A DNA stretch of 64,000 nucleotides, taken from Muscardinus avellanarius. Its lineage: Eukaryota > Chordata > Mammalia > Rodentia > Gliridae. Positions within the stretch are counted from its first letter, which is position 1, and each line of letters begins with the position of its first letter. The notes beneath the pieces are model-generated. The model saw only the letters and a program-made list of their open reading frames with translations, had not been told where the DNA came from and searched no databases. The stretch spans positions 33,336,529-33,400,528 of the forward strand of contig OY726565.1 of assembly GCA_963383645.1 (NCBI GenBank), read 5' to 3'. The position numbers were made by a program, and so were the translations under genes. Positions 1-11,755 of the stretch are shown one piece after another.

Positions 1-1593
1 AGGACCTACGTCAAGAGCGAAGCTCAGAGCACACAAATTCCCCCAGCTGATTTCTGATTATAAGTGAAAGCTGCACGCCAACATCATCTAAAGCCCATGT
101 GCGTCATTCACCAAGGAGTATATTACCAAGCTGTCAATTTCCATTAACCTGCCTCGCTTTATAAATAGCCTCAACTTCCCCAGCTAAATAGGTTGTTGCC
201 CTTTTCTCAGAAGCGAAGGGAACAACATGACAAAGAAGCATGAAAAATAAATGAGCAAACAGGAGACAGTTGACAGTGAGCTGGCTCCAAGTCCAAACTG
301 AAGAGCTATTAATAAAATAAATCTCAAAAGAATGAAGAACCAGTTTGAAACAGAAAATAAACAATATTCACTAAATGCATCTGCTGTTTTGAAAATATCT
401 GTCAGTCTGGCTGCAGCAGGAATTAACTCAAGGCCCACATACAGAGGTAAATACAAATACCGTAATTTTGATCTTTAATATGGCTCCCAAAGTAGTAGAA
501 TATAAAATCCACAAATGACTGAATTTGGCAAAAAGAAAATAAATTAGTTGGGGAAAGTAAATTATATTATTCTATTCTAAATCTGAAATATTTATAACTT
601 TTTAACTTATAGCATCTTAATTCCCTATGTACGCTCTAGATATTTATTCCTCTAAAATCAGTTATAGCCAAGAAATCCTACACATCACTTCTGTAACCTA
701 ATTACTTGTGTAGTCTGGTTTGCCCGCCAATGAACAAATAAAAGCAGAACCAGAAAATGAATCAATGGAATTTATCAAAAAGCAGAAAGTGGCTGGTATG
801 GATCATTAATCAAGCCAGTGAATCCATTAGTATATCCAGCTGATAATATATTGAGTGGAAAATATAGTGGCCCATATGGATCTCAGCAAAATATGTGTGA
901 ACTCATGTGTATTTAAACACACACATATACATCCATCATCCAGGCAATGCTTAAAACCCTTTTTAAAAATAGAATAATAATGACATCTCACATATTTTAA
1001 GGACAGATTTCAGCTCACTGAAATGTCAGACACAACCAAAAATATAAATTAAGCTTAATCAACAGATTTCCGAACAATCAAAAAGAATGACAAAATTGAC
1101 TTCACATTATTAGAAAAAGTCCCTTACGCCTTCACTCACAGCAACTTTAGAAAATTCCATCAGAAGTCACTCACTGATATGTGACACACTATGTCAGTTA
1201 CGTGAATCATCGCTTGATTTCCTTTATTTGCACTAAATCATGACAGCTGGCTTCCATTCTTCCATTCATTGAACCAATTTTATTGTTGGGTACTATTATG
1301 GGCATCATGGGAGAAAGTGGGATGAGTCATGAGTCATATATATATAAGTCAATATATGACAGAAAAACAGTACTATGAGTTATAGGTAAGGGGCTAGACA
1401 GACACAGTTGAGAAGAATCACTTCTAGGTAGTAATGGCTGTGAGAAAGATACACAGGATCTGGAATACAGGTTAGATTTGAAGTAGAGTGATAACATAAG
1501 AAAGGCAGAGGGGCCAGGAACACTGGGTGCAACTAGTGGGCCGTGCAGCTAAGAAACGGCAGAAAACTGAAGCTGTGACCAAAAGGGAGCACC
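1..1593. other. AT-rich intronic sequence, nothing recognised
   Basis: Mostly unique AT-rich sequence with no SINE signature. The open frames at 134-456 have no recognisable protein features. A short TATATATATA run occurs near 1338. Confidence 0.5.
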
Positions 1594-1788
1594 GAGCCCG
1601 GGACAGTGGTGCAGGACTGTGATCTCAGCCACTAGGGAAGCCACAGCAGGAGAATCCCAATTTGATGCTGGTCTCAGCAACATAGCAAGACCTAGTCTCA
1701 AAATAAAAAATAATAAGGGCTTGGGATGTAGCTAAGTGGTAGCGCTCCCCTGAATTCAATACCAAATGACAAAAAAAAATTAAAAAAT
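1594..1788 (+). mobile_element. Diverged B1-dID-type dimeric SINE
   Basis: An old copy: a degraded left monomer (AGCCCGGGACAGTGGTGCAG) leads to CTCAAAATAAAAAATAATAAGG and an ID-like half (GGATGTAGCTAAGTGGTAG), then an A-rich tail. It is more diverged than most copies here. Confidence 0.7.
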
Positions 1789-2317
1789 TGAACCAAATCA
1801 CTTTAGATCTTCAATGCTAAGCTAAGAAAACTAGACTTTACTATTAAACTCAGCGAAGGTTTTAAGCAAGGAAGTATTGACCAGAGCTGTATTGGAGGGA
1901 AAAATTCATCTCACAGATAATTTTAGATAACAACAGGAACTGTGCTAGCAAGGATAGGAAGACAAAGACTCTTAGGACACATGTTATAGCTGTTCAGATG
2001 TAAAGCAATGAGACTCTGAAGAGACAGTAGTGAGGGAAACCTCGAAGTGAATGAAACTCACAGGAGTGGACAGCTCCAGGGCTTTCATGTGCACTGTGCT
2101 GAGGCTCCACAGCAGTCTCCAAGAGACAAGCCAAGCTTCATCATACAGAAGACAATGCAGGCAGACTGAAACTGGCCAGATCACGTGTGTGCAAGTACAA
2201 ATATGTAGAACAAATCCCACTATTTTTTCTGCTTTTACAACATTGTTTTTACTTTAACATTTGTAAATTAGAGGACTTTGCTGTTTGGAAAGTTAGGTTT
2301 GGCTTTAATTTTTTAAT
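1789..2317. other. Intronic sequence, nothing recognised
   Basis: No repeat family or coding signal recognised. Overlapping open frames on both strands at 1984-2257 show no conserved motif. Confidence 0.4.
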
Positions 2318-2450
2318 TGGCGTATTGTAGTCATACATCTCAATGGAGTACAAGATGGTAGAGCCATATATGCACACATCACCCAATTAGCCCTTACCAA
2401 ACAAAATCCTGCCCCATTTCCTCCCCTCTCCCTCCTTCTCATGTTTAGCT
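2318..2450 (-). mobile_element. L1 3' end fragment, antisense
   Basis: On the minus strand this reads as the L1 3'UTR terminus: GGGCTAATTGGGTGATG, then ACCATCTTGTACTCC and TGACTACAATACGCCAATT. It matches the plus-strand L1 ends at about 9.7, 34.0 and 48.2 kb. Only about 130 bp is present (5' truncated). Confidence 0.8.
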
Positions 2451-2639
2451 TAGTGACTGACTTTGAAGAATCCCACTATTACTTGTAATCATAAGTATCA
2501 ATAATTAAGCAAAAGAAAATATCAGCAGGAAGATTTCTACTTTGATATGAAACTAATAAACATATGCAGAAGGATGAGAGCCATTTGAAATACAATGGAT
2601 ACCAATAACTTCTCTTTTATATCAAATCCATTTCTATTT

Positions 2640-3085
2640 TCCAAATACTTTTATTGATGCGTTGTAATTATACATCATAGCAAGGTTCAAAGTGATGCAA
2701 ACACGCACGCAGACCTCACGTGCTGCTTTTCCCTCCACGTCCCCCAACGCTCCACCACTCCCTGTACGTTTAGTGAGACTGGCATTGATATTTTCATATA
2801 TAGACATAACATTATTTGATTTGTTTCTTTCCTCAATCTTCCTTTTCCCCTCCCCACCTCCCACTCCAATCCCCTTTCACTATTCTACTGGTCTCTCTCA
2901 TTGTTTATCTAAATCCCTTCTGTTTTATATTTTCTCTCTAGCTTCCACATGTGAAAGAAGACATGTGAGCACTGACTTTCTGAGATTGGCTGATCCCTTT
3001 TAGCATAATATTCTCTAGTTCCATCCAACTTCCTGCAAATGACATAATTTTGTCCGAGTAAAGCTCCATTGTGTGTATATGTATG
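2640..3085 (-). mobile_element. L1 ORF2 tail plus 3'UTR, antisense
   Basis: The minus strand runs from the conserved ORF2 C-terminal region (complement of TTCCATCCAACTTCCTGCAAATGACATAATTTTGTC near 3020) through a purine-rich 3'UTR to the terminal CAATAAAAGTATTTGG-like end at 2640. Truncated at the 5' end. A scrap of SINE (CGCCACCACGCCCAGCT) abuts at 3098-3114. Confidence 0.8.
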
Positions 3086-3154
3086 ACATGTATATGCGCC
3101 ACCACGCCCAGCTATTCTCTTTAATTTAACCACAATGTCAGGTTTAATCCTAGA

Positions 3155-3385
3155 AACATGTTGTGTTGGCTGGGAAACCTTAGGGAAGTTACTTAATCAC
3201 TTCACGCCACAGTTTCTATAACTGAAAAAAATGAAATAACAATAGAAGTATCCTCACAGGATTGTGAGGACAGGATGAGTCAACGTGTGTGAAGTGCTTA
3301 GAATAGCGCTGATCATATACTCACTACAGGAGTGAACAGCTACTATTATCATCACTGGCACTTGAGTATCAGTATTACTATACTA
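3155..3385 (+). mobile_element. MIR SINE remnant
   Basis: Contains the MIR order: GGGAAACCTTAGGGAAGTTACTTAATCACTTC, CACAGTTTCTATAACTG, TCCTCACAGGATTGTGAGGA, GTGTGAAGTGCTTAGAATAG. A typical ancient mammalian tRNA-SINE core. Confidence 0.75.
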
Positions 3386-4170
3386 GTGGCAAATACCTAG
3401 ACAAGGAAACACAGTACCAAAAATTATCCCCCAATATTTATTCTCCTGCTCGTCTACAGTAAGAGTGCCCAGAATTTTAGCTGAGCACGTATCTGCACAG
3501 AATAAAGACTACATTCCCCAGACTCCCTTACATCTGGTGTTTTGTAACCTTTCCATGGAGAATTAACCTCCAGGATCTTGACGGGTGGCAGAGAAAAGCT
3601 GGAGACATGAGAGTTTCTTCAAAAGACTTTCAATCAATTCCCCCTATTCCAGAGCCTCGCTCCCCCACCTCTATTCCAAGAGGTACCTGATGTTGCCAGT
3701 TCTGGAGCCCTGAGATAATTCCATGATGTAAACCAGGCTAGTTCTTGTTGTCCACTTTGGATTGTCTTTATAAGCCTACTAATTCCCTTACCTCCCACTT
3801 CAAACATTTTTTTCAGGTTGTCTCCAGCCTTATGGTTCCCATCCCTGTAGGGTCGGCCCTTTACAAAGGAAGGTGCCTTGTAATTTTAGTGAAATTTGGA
3901 GGGAACAAAAGTAGATCCCTATGTTCAAAAGTATATTTTTCCAGAGAGCCTAGCTGCCATTTCTGTAACTCTCAGTGCATGATGTAATTCACTCTCTGTT
4001 ATTTAAATTCTGGCCTAACTAAAAAACAAAAGTTTCTTGGCATCTCTTACAGTTTTATATTACTTCATTCTTACAGTATTTTACTTCCTATGTAATTTTG
4101 CTTTGGCTCATCCAATATATTGTGATTTCCTTAAAGGTAGAAACAACATATTAAAAATGTTAGTACTTTC
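3386..4170. other. Intronic sequence, nothing recognised
   Basis: No clear repeat or coding match. The open frame at 3745-3987 has no domain signature. Confidence 0.4.
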
Positions 4171-4295
4171 TAGAGCAGTAGTTCTCAGTCTTGGTGGTAC
4201 ATTTGAATCTCCTAGGGACCTTTCAAAAATCTAAGACTGTGGCCATACCCCCAGAGAATCTCTAGGAAGCCTCAGCATCAGTACTGCTGCAAACC
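4171..4295 (+). mobile_element. MER5A-like hAT-Charlie remnant
   Basis: AGAGCAGTAGTTCTCAGTC then GTACATTTGAATCTCCTAGGGACC and CCCAGAGAATCTCTAGGA follow the MER5A pattern of a nonautonomous hAT-Charlie DNA transposon. Confidence 0.65.
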
Positions 4296-5582
4296 AGCAA
4301 GGACAGAAGGCAGTGCGAATGCAGCAGCTGTCCAGAGAGCTGCTCTGAATATTTATCCCACATATGGACACAGAGAGCTCTAAGGATAGGCCTAAGGTGG
4401 TATCTCCAAAAGTCCTAATAATTGATCTTTAAAACCAGAAAAGTAACCTGTGTAAGTCCAAAATATGCTAAAGAACAAAGTTCAGTGGGGTCTTTTCTCC
4501 TCCTCGGACAACGCTGTAACATTAGCTACCTACTCCCCGTGCCCGCCAGCCACTGTGGCCGCGGCGGCCTCCTCAACTCCACGCGCTGCAGACCCACCGC
4601 CTTCCATGCCTTCAGTCGGCCAGCAGCTGACCCAGCAATCACACCACCTGCATGAAGGGACCCAGGGCTATTTGGGGTGGCAGACTTCCAATTCTGCAGA
4701 AAGTATAAAATTGACCAAATAAATAAAACTGATAAGAGTCACCAGGCAGCAAAGGCTTCAAAATATCTGTATCACAAGAGGAGCTTAGAAGAATCATTTC
4801 CGCTGGAAACTAAAGCCAGAGGCTTGTCTCAAAGTTACATTTTCATAGCAGGTCTGTTGTTCTTACAATCGTTTTGTATTATGTGGTTCGGGAGAATTGG
4901 CGATGACTAAAGTCCTCTCAAGCATCCCTAATAACACAGTGTTAGCAAATACAGGGACCACAGACCTATATAGTCCTGCACCATCAACCAAGGTCTCTTC
5001 ACTTTCACCCGCTCCCAGGGTGGGGGCTGTTCCCCAGAGGCCCGAGGATGGACATAGGCCCACTCATGGCTGTGTGCAGTGGTGGCAAGAAGAGGCAGGT
5101 AAGTCCTCTGACCAGCTGCAGAAGTCCCCACAACTGGGAGTGAGGGAAAAATAGAATCCATTTGTGGTCTGGAAGGGGCAGTTCATATCAAATGCTAAAA
5201 ACTGCATCTAATAATCCCTTTACAATCTAATACAGAGACCAAAATGAAGTCAAATAGCACCAGAGTGGGGCCTGCAAAAATAAAGCTGAGCAAGGAAATC
5301 CCGATACATTAGACTCTTCCCCATCAAAGTCATGTGTGATGTATTCTTCTCAAAAAGAACAGTGCCTATTCTCTCCTGTACTTCCCTGGGACGTGGAGAG
5401 CAGAGAAATGGAGGTGGGATGTCGATATGGCACTGCGCCTCTTCAGAAGAATATAAACAGTGAGAGATGGCAGGACCACTTGGCTGCTGCTGCCTTAATG
5501 ATGTGAATACTGAGGAACTAAGGATCATTTAGGCTCTAAAAATATTGGAAACAAATTTTATTGAAATTTTGCTTCACTGAAT
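4296..5582. other. Intronic sequence with a small GC-rich block
   Basis: A GC-rich patch at about 4535-4680 (CCGCGGCGGCCTCCTC) stands out from the AT-rich surroundings and has open frames on the plus strand, but no product is recognised. The rest, to 5582, shows no repeat signature. Confidence 0.4.
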
Positions 5583-5773
5583 TTTTTTTTTTTTTTTTTT
5601 TTGGTACTGAAGGTTAAACCCAGAGGTGTTCCACCTCCAAGCTACACCCATATTTTATTTTTTATTTTGAAACAGAATCTTGCTAAGTTGCTAAGGCTGG
5701 CCTCAAACCTGTAATCCTCCTCTCTCAGCTTCCCAAGTACTAGGATTATAGGTGTGCACAAACATGCCGGGCT
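5583..5773 (-). mobile_element. B1-dID SINE, antisense
   Basis: A poly-T start followed by the ID half (GGTACTGAAGGTTAAACCCAG, GTTCCACCTCCAAGCTACACCC) and the B1 half ending ACAAACATGCCGGGCT. Full length. Confidence 0.88.
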
Positions 5774-6037
5774 ACTGACATCTTTAATATAATAATGTAA
5801 TAGATGTCCTCTACCCTCACGCTCTAAGAAAGAAATAGAAATACAGGTCTTTTGGCAAAAAACTGAAACAGGAACTTCTTGGTTGAGTGGTTGAGACTGT
5901 CTCAGTCTCTTGACAAGTGTCTGATAGAAACCAGGAGAGGCCAGGCAGATTGGAGATTCCCAACAGATCCAAGTCCCTGTCCTGCTTCACTTTCAGCAGA
6001 CAGTGGGATTCTGGAAGCCATTCAAAACAGCACAAAT

Positions 6038-6315
6038 GCCAGGCGTGGTGGCGAACACTTGTAATCCCAGCATTAGGGAGGCTGAGACAGGAAGAGCACA
6101 GTTCGTGGACAGCCTCAGCTACTACTTAGTGAGGCCCTTTGCAACTCAGTGAGACCCTGTTTCAAAATAATGAATAAAAAATAGGGCTGGGGTGTCATTT
6201 GGATGTAGACTGCCCCCGAGTTCCATCCCCAATACAAAAAAAAAAAAATAGGACTGGGGGTGTACTCAAGATAAAATGAACCTGTTCCATCCCCAGCACA
6301 GAAAGAAAAAAAAAA
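6038..6315 (+). mobile_element. B1-dID SINE with an extra ID unit
   Basis: GCCAGGCGTGGTGGCGAACAC through the ID half ends at a poly-A (about 6238-6250). A second ID-like unit (GGACTGGGGGTGTACTCAAG ... CATCCCCAGCACAG) with its own A-tail follows to 6315, giving a B1-ID-ID trimer. Confidence 0.85.
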
Positions 6316-6692
6316 GGATACAACTAGCACAATTATTGTATACCAAGATACCAAACTTCTCTTTTTATGTAAAAATTATACATTATGAGTAGAGTTGTAC
6401 CATTCTTTTATATATATGGACAGAATAATTAAATACTAAATGATCCTCAGGCAGAAACTCCACAGAATCTTTATTTGCCCAAAGAAAAGGTACTTTCTTT
6501 GGGCAAATGACTAGATTGTTTAATTGGACTTATGAATTTATTAAGAATACTGTGGAAATTTCCTCTTCAATGACAATTCTAGCAATATTAATATTTAAAT
6601 CAATACAAAGGGCTAGCTCTATCTAATATGTTCCATTTCTTCCTTTGATTAAAGAATTAAGATGTCCCTACAGTGATTTTAAGTTTCCTTTT
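6316..6692. other. Intronic AT-rich sequence
   Basis: Nothing recognised except a perfect 18-bp inverted repeat arm CAAAGAAAAGGTACTTTCTTTG near 6479-6500, capable of a short hairpin. Confidence 0.4.
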
Positions 6693-6879
6693 GAGCTGAG
6701 TGTGATGGTACGGACCTATAATCCCAGTACTTGGGAGGCTGAGACAAAAGGATAGCAGGTTTGAGGACAGCCTCAGCAACTTAGTGAGGTCCTCCACAAC
6801 ACGTTGAGATCATGTTTCACAATAAAACAGAGCTGGGGATGTAGCTCAGAGGCAAGCACCCCTGGGTTCAATCCCCAGT

Positions 6880-6881
<2 letters not shown>
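6693..6881 (+). mobile_element. B1-dID SINE
   Basis: GAGCTGAGTGTGATGGTACG through AATCCCCAGTAA. The tail has become the adjacent CA microsatellite. Confidence 0.85.

Positions 6882-6919
<38 letters not shown>
6882..6919. repeat. (CA)n microsatellite
   Basis: About 19 CA units grown from the tail of the preceding SINE. Confidence 0.97.
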
Positions 6920-6921
<2 letters not shown>

Positions 6922-7762
6922 TTCTTCTTGTCTTTAAGGAACTTTCAGTTTTTAAAAAATGAAATACCCGAATTACGGGGAAGATGGCGACCGAGAAAAG
7001 CGGGGCTTAAGAGTCCCGCTAACAACCAATCTCCATTACCACAAAAAGAGCGCCTTTCATAGCCAGAAAACACCATCACCAGAAAAACAAAAAAACCACC
7101 AGGCTCCAGAGAGAAAGCGGACTGAGAACAGAGCTCAGGGCCACAGAGGAGACACACGCGCCCGAGGACGCGGCAGCAGCGCCATACTGCCGGCGGCAGC
7201 GGCGAACTCAGCGGACGGCTACAGCAAGCCGAGGTGAGCCGATGCGGAACAGCCAGGCGGGATCTTTCGGCGCAGACAGCATTTAAAGCTCCCAGTGGCT
7301 GAGCTCAGCACACACTGCAGGGATTCAGAGTGGAAATCAAAACCAGAGAAGAAAAAATACGCCAGCCTCATGGCCGAGGGCGTGGCAGAGGCGCCATATT
7401 GCCACCGGCGGCGGCAGCAGCAGTGAATTCACCGAGTCCAGTACAGCTACATCTACGTACTCAAGAACAGTGAGTCAAATTGCGGGCCACAGAGGAGAAA
7501 TCCCAGTATTGTGCCTCCTGGGACTTGACCCAGTGAGGGAGTGGTGGTGGCAGAGATATCACACCATAGGAGAGCGTGCAACCTGGCACCCCCCATAGTT
7601 TAAAGCAGCCTCTATTGACTCCCTGGGTCGGAGACTCTGTGATACAACTCTGTAAAGGAGTAGTAGGGTCTGAGATAATACAGACTCGAGATCCAGAGCA
7701 CCTTAAGTGAAGCCATAGTGACCCAAGGGAAGAACCCAGAGAAGGCACAAACCTCCGAAATC

Positions 7763-8680
7763 ATGGGAAAGAGGAATAACACTGAAGTAATGAATGTGCA
7801 CAACCCCACAACATCAGAACCTGATAAAACAGAAAATCAGAGATTTCTAGAAGATCAAATCAGGAAAATAACTGTAGAAATAATAGAGGTGCTTCGAAAA
7901 GAACTCAGAGAGAGCCAAAAAGAGATAAAGGATGCAATTAATGAAGTAAAGGCCTCAATTCAAAGCACAAACAACCGATTAGACCACATGGAGAACAGAA
8001 TCTCGCTCTTAGAAGATGAGCAATCCAAAAATGAATGCATAGTTTCTAATCTAGAAAAAGATATCCAACAGTAGGAATCTGACATTGAAGAAATATGGGC
8101 CCATCTTAAGAGAGCTAACCTAAGAATAACTGGAATAGAGGAGGGAAAAGAAAGTGATACCAAAGGGATCAACAATCTCTTCAAGGAAGTAATAGCAGAA
8201 AATTTTCCAAATATAGAGCAAGAGGTTGATACACAGATCCAGGAAACTTATAGAACTCCCTTTAGACAGGATCCGAGAAGAGGATCCCCACGCCATATAA
8301 TTGTCAAAATGACCAATGTGGAAGCCAAGCAGAGAATCTTAAAGGCAACAAAAACAAAGGGCCAAGTGACATTCAGAGGCAAACCAATTAGAATCACTCC
8401 AGACTTCCCAAACCAAGTCATGAGAGCCAGAAGGGCTTGGAGTAACATATTCCAAACTCTGAAAGAAAACAACTTCCAGCCAAAAATGTCCTACCCAGCA
8501 AAACTTTCTATCAAATTAGATGGAGAAATAAGAAGCTTCCATGACAAACAGAAACTGAAGGAATTTATGTCTTCAAAACCAGCGCTAGAGAAAATACTCA
8601 AAGAGATTAACTACAAAGAAGAAATAGGTAACACTCACCAGAACCAGAGAAACAAGAGTTTCCATCCAACAGACAACTAA
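7763..8680 (+). pseudogene. L1 ORF1 (RNA-binding chaperone), one premature stop
   Basis: L1 ORF1 protein is a trimeric coiled-coil RNA-binding chaperone that coats the element's RNA. The frame is open from ATG 7763 (MGKRNNTEVMN) to 8680 except for one TAG at 8072-8074, where copy 3 has CAG, so a single C-to-T change. The region from about residue 25 to 110 is charged and heptad-like (LRKELRESQKEIKDAINEVK, then NRLDHMENRISLLEDEQSK), typical of the coiled coil. The C-terminal half has the RNA-binding motifs KGQVTFRGKPIRIT, RARRAWSNIFQTLK and YPAKLSIKLDGEIRSF. About 305 codons, near the usual ORF1 length. The upstream in-frame GTG at 7718 is not the likely start. Confidence 0.9.
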
Positions 8681-8799
8681 GATTGGTTATCTGTGGAGAT
8701 TCATTATTTATGTTAGTCTTTTACCTATCTCTAAATTGTATTGTTTGCCTTTATTGTTGTTAATTTTTAGGATTTCTAGTTGGAATATTAATATACCTT

Positions 8800-9400
8800 C
8801 AGATATAGCATTTGGAAATATTTTATCCAATTCTATTAGTAACTTTTAACTCTGTTTACATTGTCTTTGGATATACAATATTTTCTTTTATTTTTTAGGG
8901 AGTTTGTATATTCTTCTGTTGCCTGTGCCATTGAAATCATATCCAAGAAATCACTGCCAATTTCAATGTTGTGAGGTTTTATGACCCAGATTTTCTCCTA
9001 ATAGTTTATAGTCTTAAGATTTATATTTAGGTCTTTTATCTAGTTTGAGTTAATACTTGTATGTGGGATTAGGTAAGGGTCCAATTTTATTCTTTTCCAA
9101 GTAATTATTATTTTTCAACAATATTTAGTTAAAAGATTATTATTTCCACCACCAAATCTTCGTGGAAACCTTGTCAAAAATAACTTGACAATATAGGGAA
9201 GAAGTTAGCTCTAGGCTTGTATTTAACTCCAATGGTCTATATATCTGCCTTTAGAACAGTACTACACTGTTTCAATTATTGTAGCTTTATATGGTTTGAA
9301 ATCAGAAAATATACATCTTCTAGCTTTGTTTTTGCTTCGAGATTGTTTTGGGTATCTAGAGTCCATATTCCATATCAGGATAGATTTTTTTCTGAAAAAT
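8800..9400 (-). mobile_element. Captured ancient L1 ORF2 segment inside the composite element
   Basis: On the plus strand this reads as antisense ORF2: GTTGCCTGTGCCATTGAAATC, GGTCCAATTTTATTCTTTTCC, CTTGTCAAAAATAACTTGAC, TATTGTAGCTTTATATGGTTTG. The antisense L1 at 13.2-13.9 kb carries the same landmarks in the same order. It is older and more diverged than the ORF1 next to it. The left boundary is uncertain. Confidence 0.75.
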
Positions 9401-9744
9401 AAATATATGATAGTTTCACCTAAAAAAAAGAAAAAAATATTCTCTGGTAAGAAAGAAAGCAAAAAGAAATATTGAAATGTTATCTTTAAGTCATCAAAAG
9501 CTTGGTATCTAACAAATGAAACTGTTATGTGAGATTATCATTTTTAATTTTGGATAAATTGCTATAATACTAGATGTCAACCACTAAGCCAAGCATGGGA
9601 GGGAGGGATGGGGAGAGAATGGGGTGGGGATCGGGTGGGGGCTGACTGGGCGATGTGTGCATGTATGTCTACAAAAGTTTGTATCCCACTATGATGTATG
9701 AATACAGTGCACCAATAAAATAAAATTAAAAAAAAATGAAATAC

Positions 9745-10589
9745 TCTAAGTGTATATGGTCTTGATTAATTAAGAATGTAACACTGGGTTTGTGTGTGTT
9801 CCATTTTGGCTTAGAAACAAATTTCTTGTTTCCGCTGGATGCCATAACTGGCAAGGACCAGAAAAAGAGGAAAAGATGGGTTAAATAAGCAGCCTGCCCA
9901 GAAACTATGAAGAAATTTCTTGTTACCAAAGATACTTGAGTTTCCAGGAGCCAAAACTACAGAATAAGAATCCTCTGGCCAATTTACAACTGGCCACTTG
10001 CCATGCCTTCTGGCCGGTGGCCAGAGGATGTGTGGGGAGGGGTGGCGGGTGCCACAGAGGTCACGCGCTCCACGCTAATGCCGCCTCTGGGTATCTGCTC
10101 ACCAGGAAACTGAAAACTTGGGTCCAACAAGCTCCCCGGGTGATTTCTTAGCACATGACATTGGCCAACCTTTACCTAACTGATCCTTTATCCACTCTCC
10201 AATCAAAGCAAAAGAGAAAATTGCATCTGTGTTAAACAGGAACAGAAAATAAAGCCGTGTGCTCCAATCCTTCATGACTTTTACATAGGCAAGTGCACAA
10301 TGACAAATACTTGGCAAATTATATTAATGTTATCCACACTGCAAGGCTGTTTTTACTGGCTATTCCTCGTCTGACTAAAAAATTATTTTTCCTAGTGAAT
10401 TTCATTATTATCATCGTTACATTATGTGGCTTTATAACTGTATTAAAGGCACTAGGCAATGAACTCTAAATTAACATTACAGGCCCAGAATAGTTGTGTA
10501 AAAACCTTCACATTTAGATTCAAGCTTCCTGAGAGGCAGAAGGATGACTTCAGGTAAGTCACAACATGAAGTCAGTATCACCACATGGA
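9745..10589. other. Intronic sequence, nothing recognised
   Basis: No repeat or gene recognised. A GC-richer stretch at about 9995-10090 contains an imperfect palindrome (CTGGCCACTTGCC...GGCCGGTGGCCAG). Confidence 0.4.
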
Positions 10590-10785
10590 GCCGGGCATGG
10601 TGGCATACACACTGGAGGCTGAGATAGATAGGAGGATCCCAGGTTTGAGGATAGCCTCAGCAACTAGTAAGACTTTCATCAACCTAGCAAGACCCTGTAT
10701 CAAAAGAAAAACAAAATAGGGTTCAGGGGGTAGCTCAGTGGTAGAATGTCCCTGTCTTTAATCCTTGTCCTTAAACCACACACAC

Positions 10786-10823
<38 letters not shown>
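10590..10823 (+). mobile_element. B1-dID SINE with long poly-A
   Basis: GCCGGGCATGGTGGCATACAC with a small deletion in the left monomer, then the ID half and an almost pure poly-A of about 35 nt (10789-10823). The long tail suggests a fairly recent insertion or slippage. Confidence 0.85.
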
Positions 10824-10826
<3 letters not shown>

Positions 10827-11755
10827 CAGCATGGTGTCAACCTGCCCTATAACTGCTACAGCCATCAAACATGCAACTTCTAGAAAGAAAAGCATGTTCA
10901 GATGCAATTTAACAGACTTTATGATTTATTTCAAATTGCACCAAATAGGATGGGAGGACCTGGACATTCCAAGACATCACTGATCAATCTGAAATATTGT
11001 ATAAAAATTGTTGTACTCATTCTCTTTTCATCCCTAATAATTCAGAAAACCCAAGTTGGCTATATTTAATGATAGTTTTACTAGCTAATTTCTCTCTTCT
11101 TTTTTTTTTTTTTGAGGAATTTGATAGAAGTGTTAAACTGATAACCCCCAGTGGCCTCTGAGGTGTGCCACTTCCCAAGAGCCTCCAGAGGAGGAAGGAG
11201 ACTGTGCCGCCCCTCCAGGGTTGTTCTGAGGTCCCAGGAAGGAGGCTCAGGAAAAAAAACATCTCAACGAGCCCCTGTCCTTCTTCATAGCCATTCTGTG
11301 AGGAAGTGGGAGCCAGAGGCCTTTCAAGGGAGGCCCAGCGCTGCTCGGCATAACAGCAGATCACTGTAAACAACAACCAAAAACTGGGAGCGAAGTCTGG
11401 AGTCCCCTTCTGTGGAAGAATGATTGACTACCACTCACCACGTGTGACTTCTCAACTTCCCACTGCAAGTACCATTTCTAAATAGGAATTGTCAGCCCCT
11501 GGTGCTTGTCTCATGTCTACCTGAAACAGTTTGAGAACCTGTTACTGTTTTAAAATGCATGCATGTGAAGATGAAATCTTCAACATGAAGAAAAAATAAA
11601 ACTCAAGAGCAAATAAAACTTTGTGTAAAAAAAAAAAATGCAAGGCTATCTAAAGAAAAAATGTTTGCAATTGCTCTGGTCCAAGCCATTATGTGAATCT
11701 CCAAATGACAGTGGCAGTGGGTCCACTGTTAATCTTTGGCTTTTCTGTGAAAAAG
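10824..11755. other. Intronic sequence, nothing recognised
   Basis: Contains a purine-rich GC block at about 11150-11340 with opposing open frames (72 and 119 codons). Neither shows a recognisable domain, and both are probably chance. Confidence 0.4.

Larger units (their letters stand above)
6968..9730 (+). mobile_element. Composite half-L1 element, copy 1
   Basis: In order: an L1 5'UTR (GGGGAAGATGGCGACCGAG at about 6978), ORF1 (ATG 7763 to stop 8680), an antisense segment of an ancient L1 ORF2 (about 8800-9400), an A-rich junction (about 9400-9540) and an L1 3'UTR (about 9560-9730) with a purine-rich GGGAGGGAGGGATGGGG and terminal CACCAATAAAATAAAATT. A 14-bp target-site duplication AAAAAATGAAATAC flanks it (6954-6967 and 9731-9744). 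There is no sense ORF2. The same arrangement recurs at 45327-48284, so this is a mobile chimeric family. It resembles HAL1 elements, which carry ORF1 without ORF2. Confidence 0.85.

Noticed and set aside
6479..6500. Short inverted repeat as a possible terminator or microRNA hairpin
   Set aside because: A perfect but very short AT-rich arm without the length or flanks of a microRNA precursor.
7718..7762. Upstream GTG extension of ORF1
   Set aside because: Mammalian translation starts at ATG; the first suitable ATG is 7763 (61201 and 46070 in the other copies).
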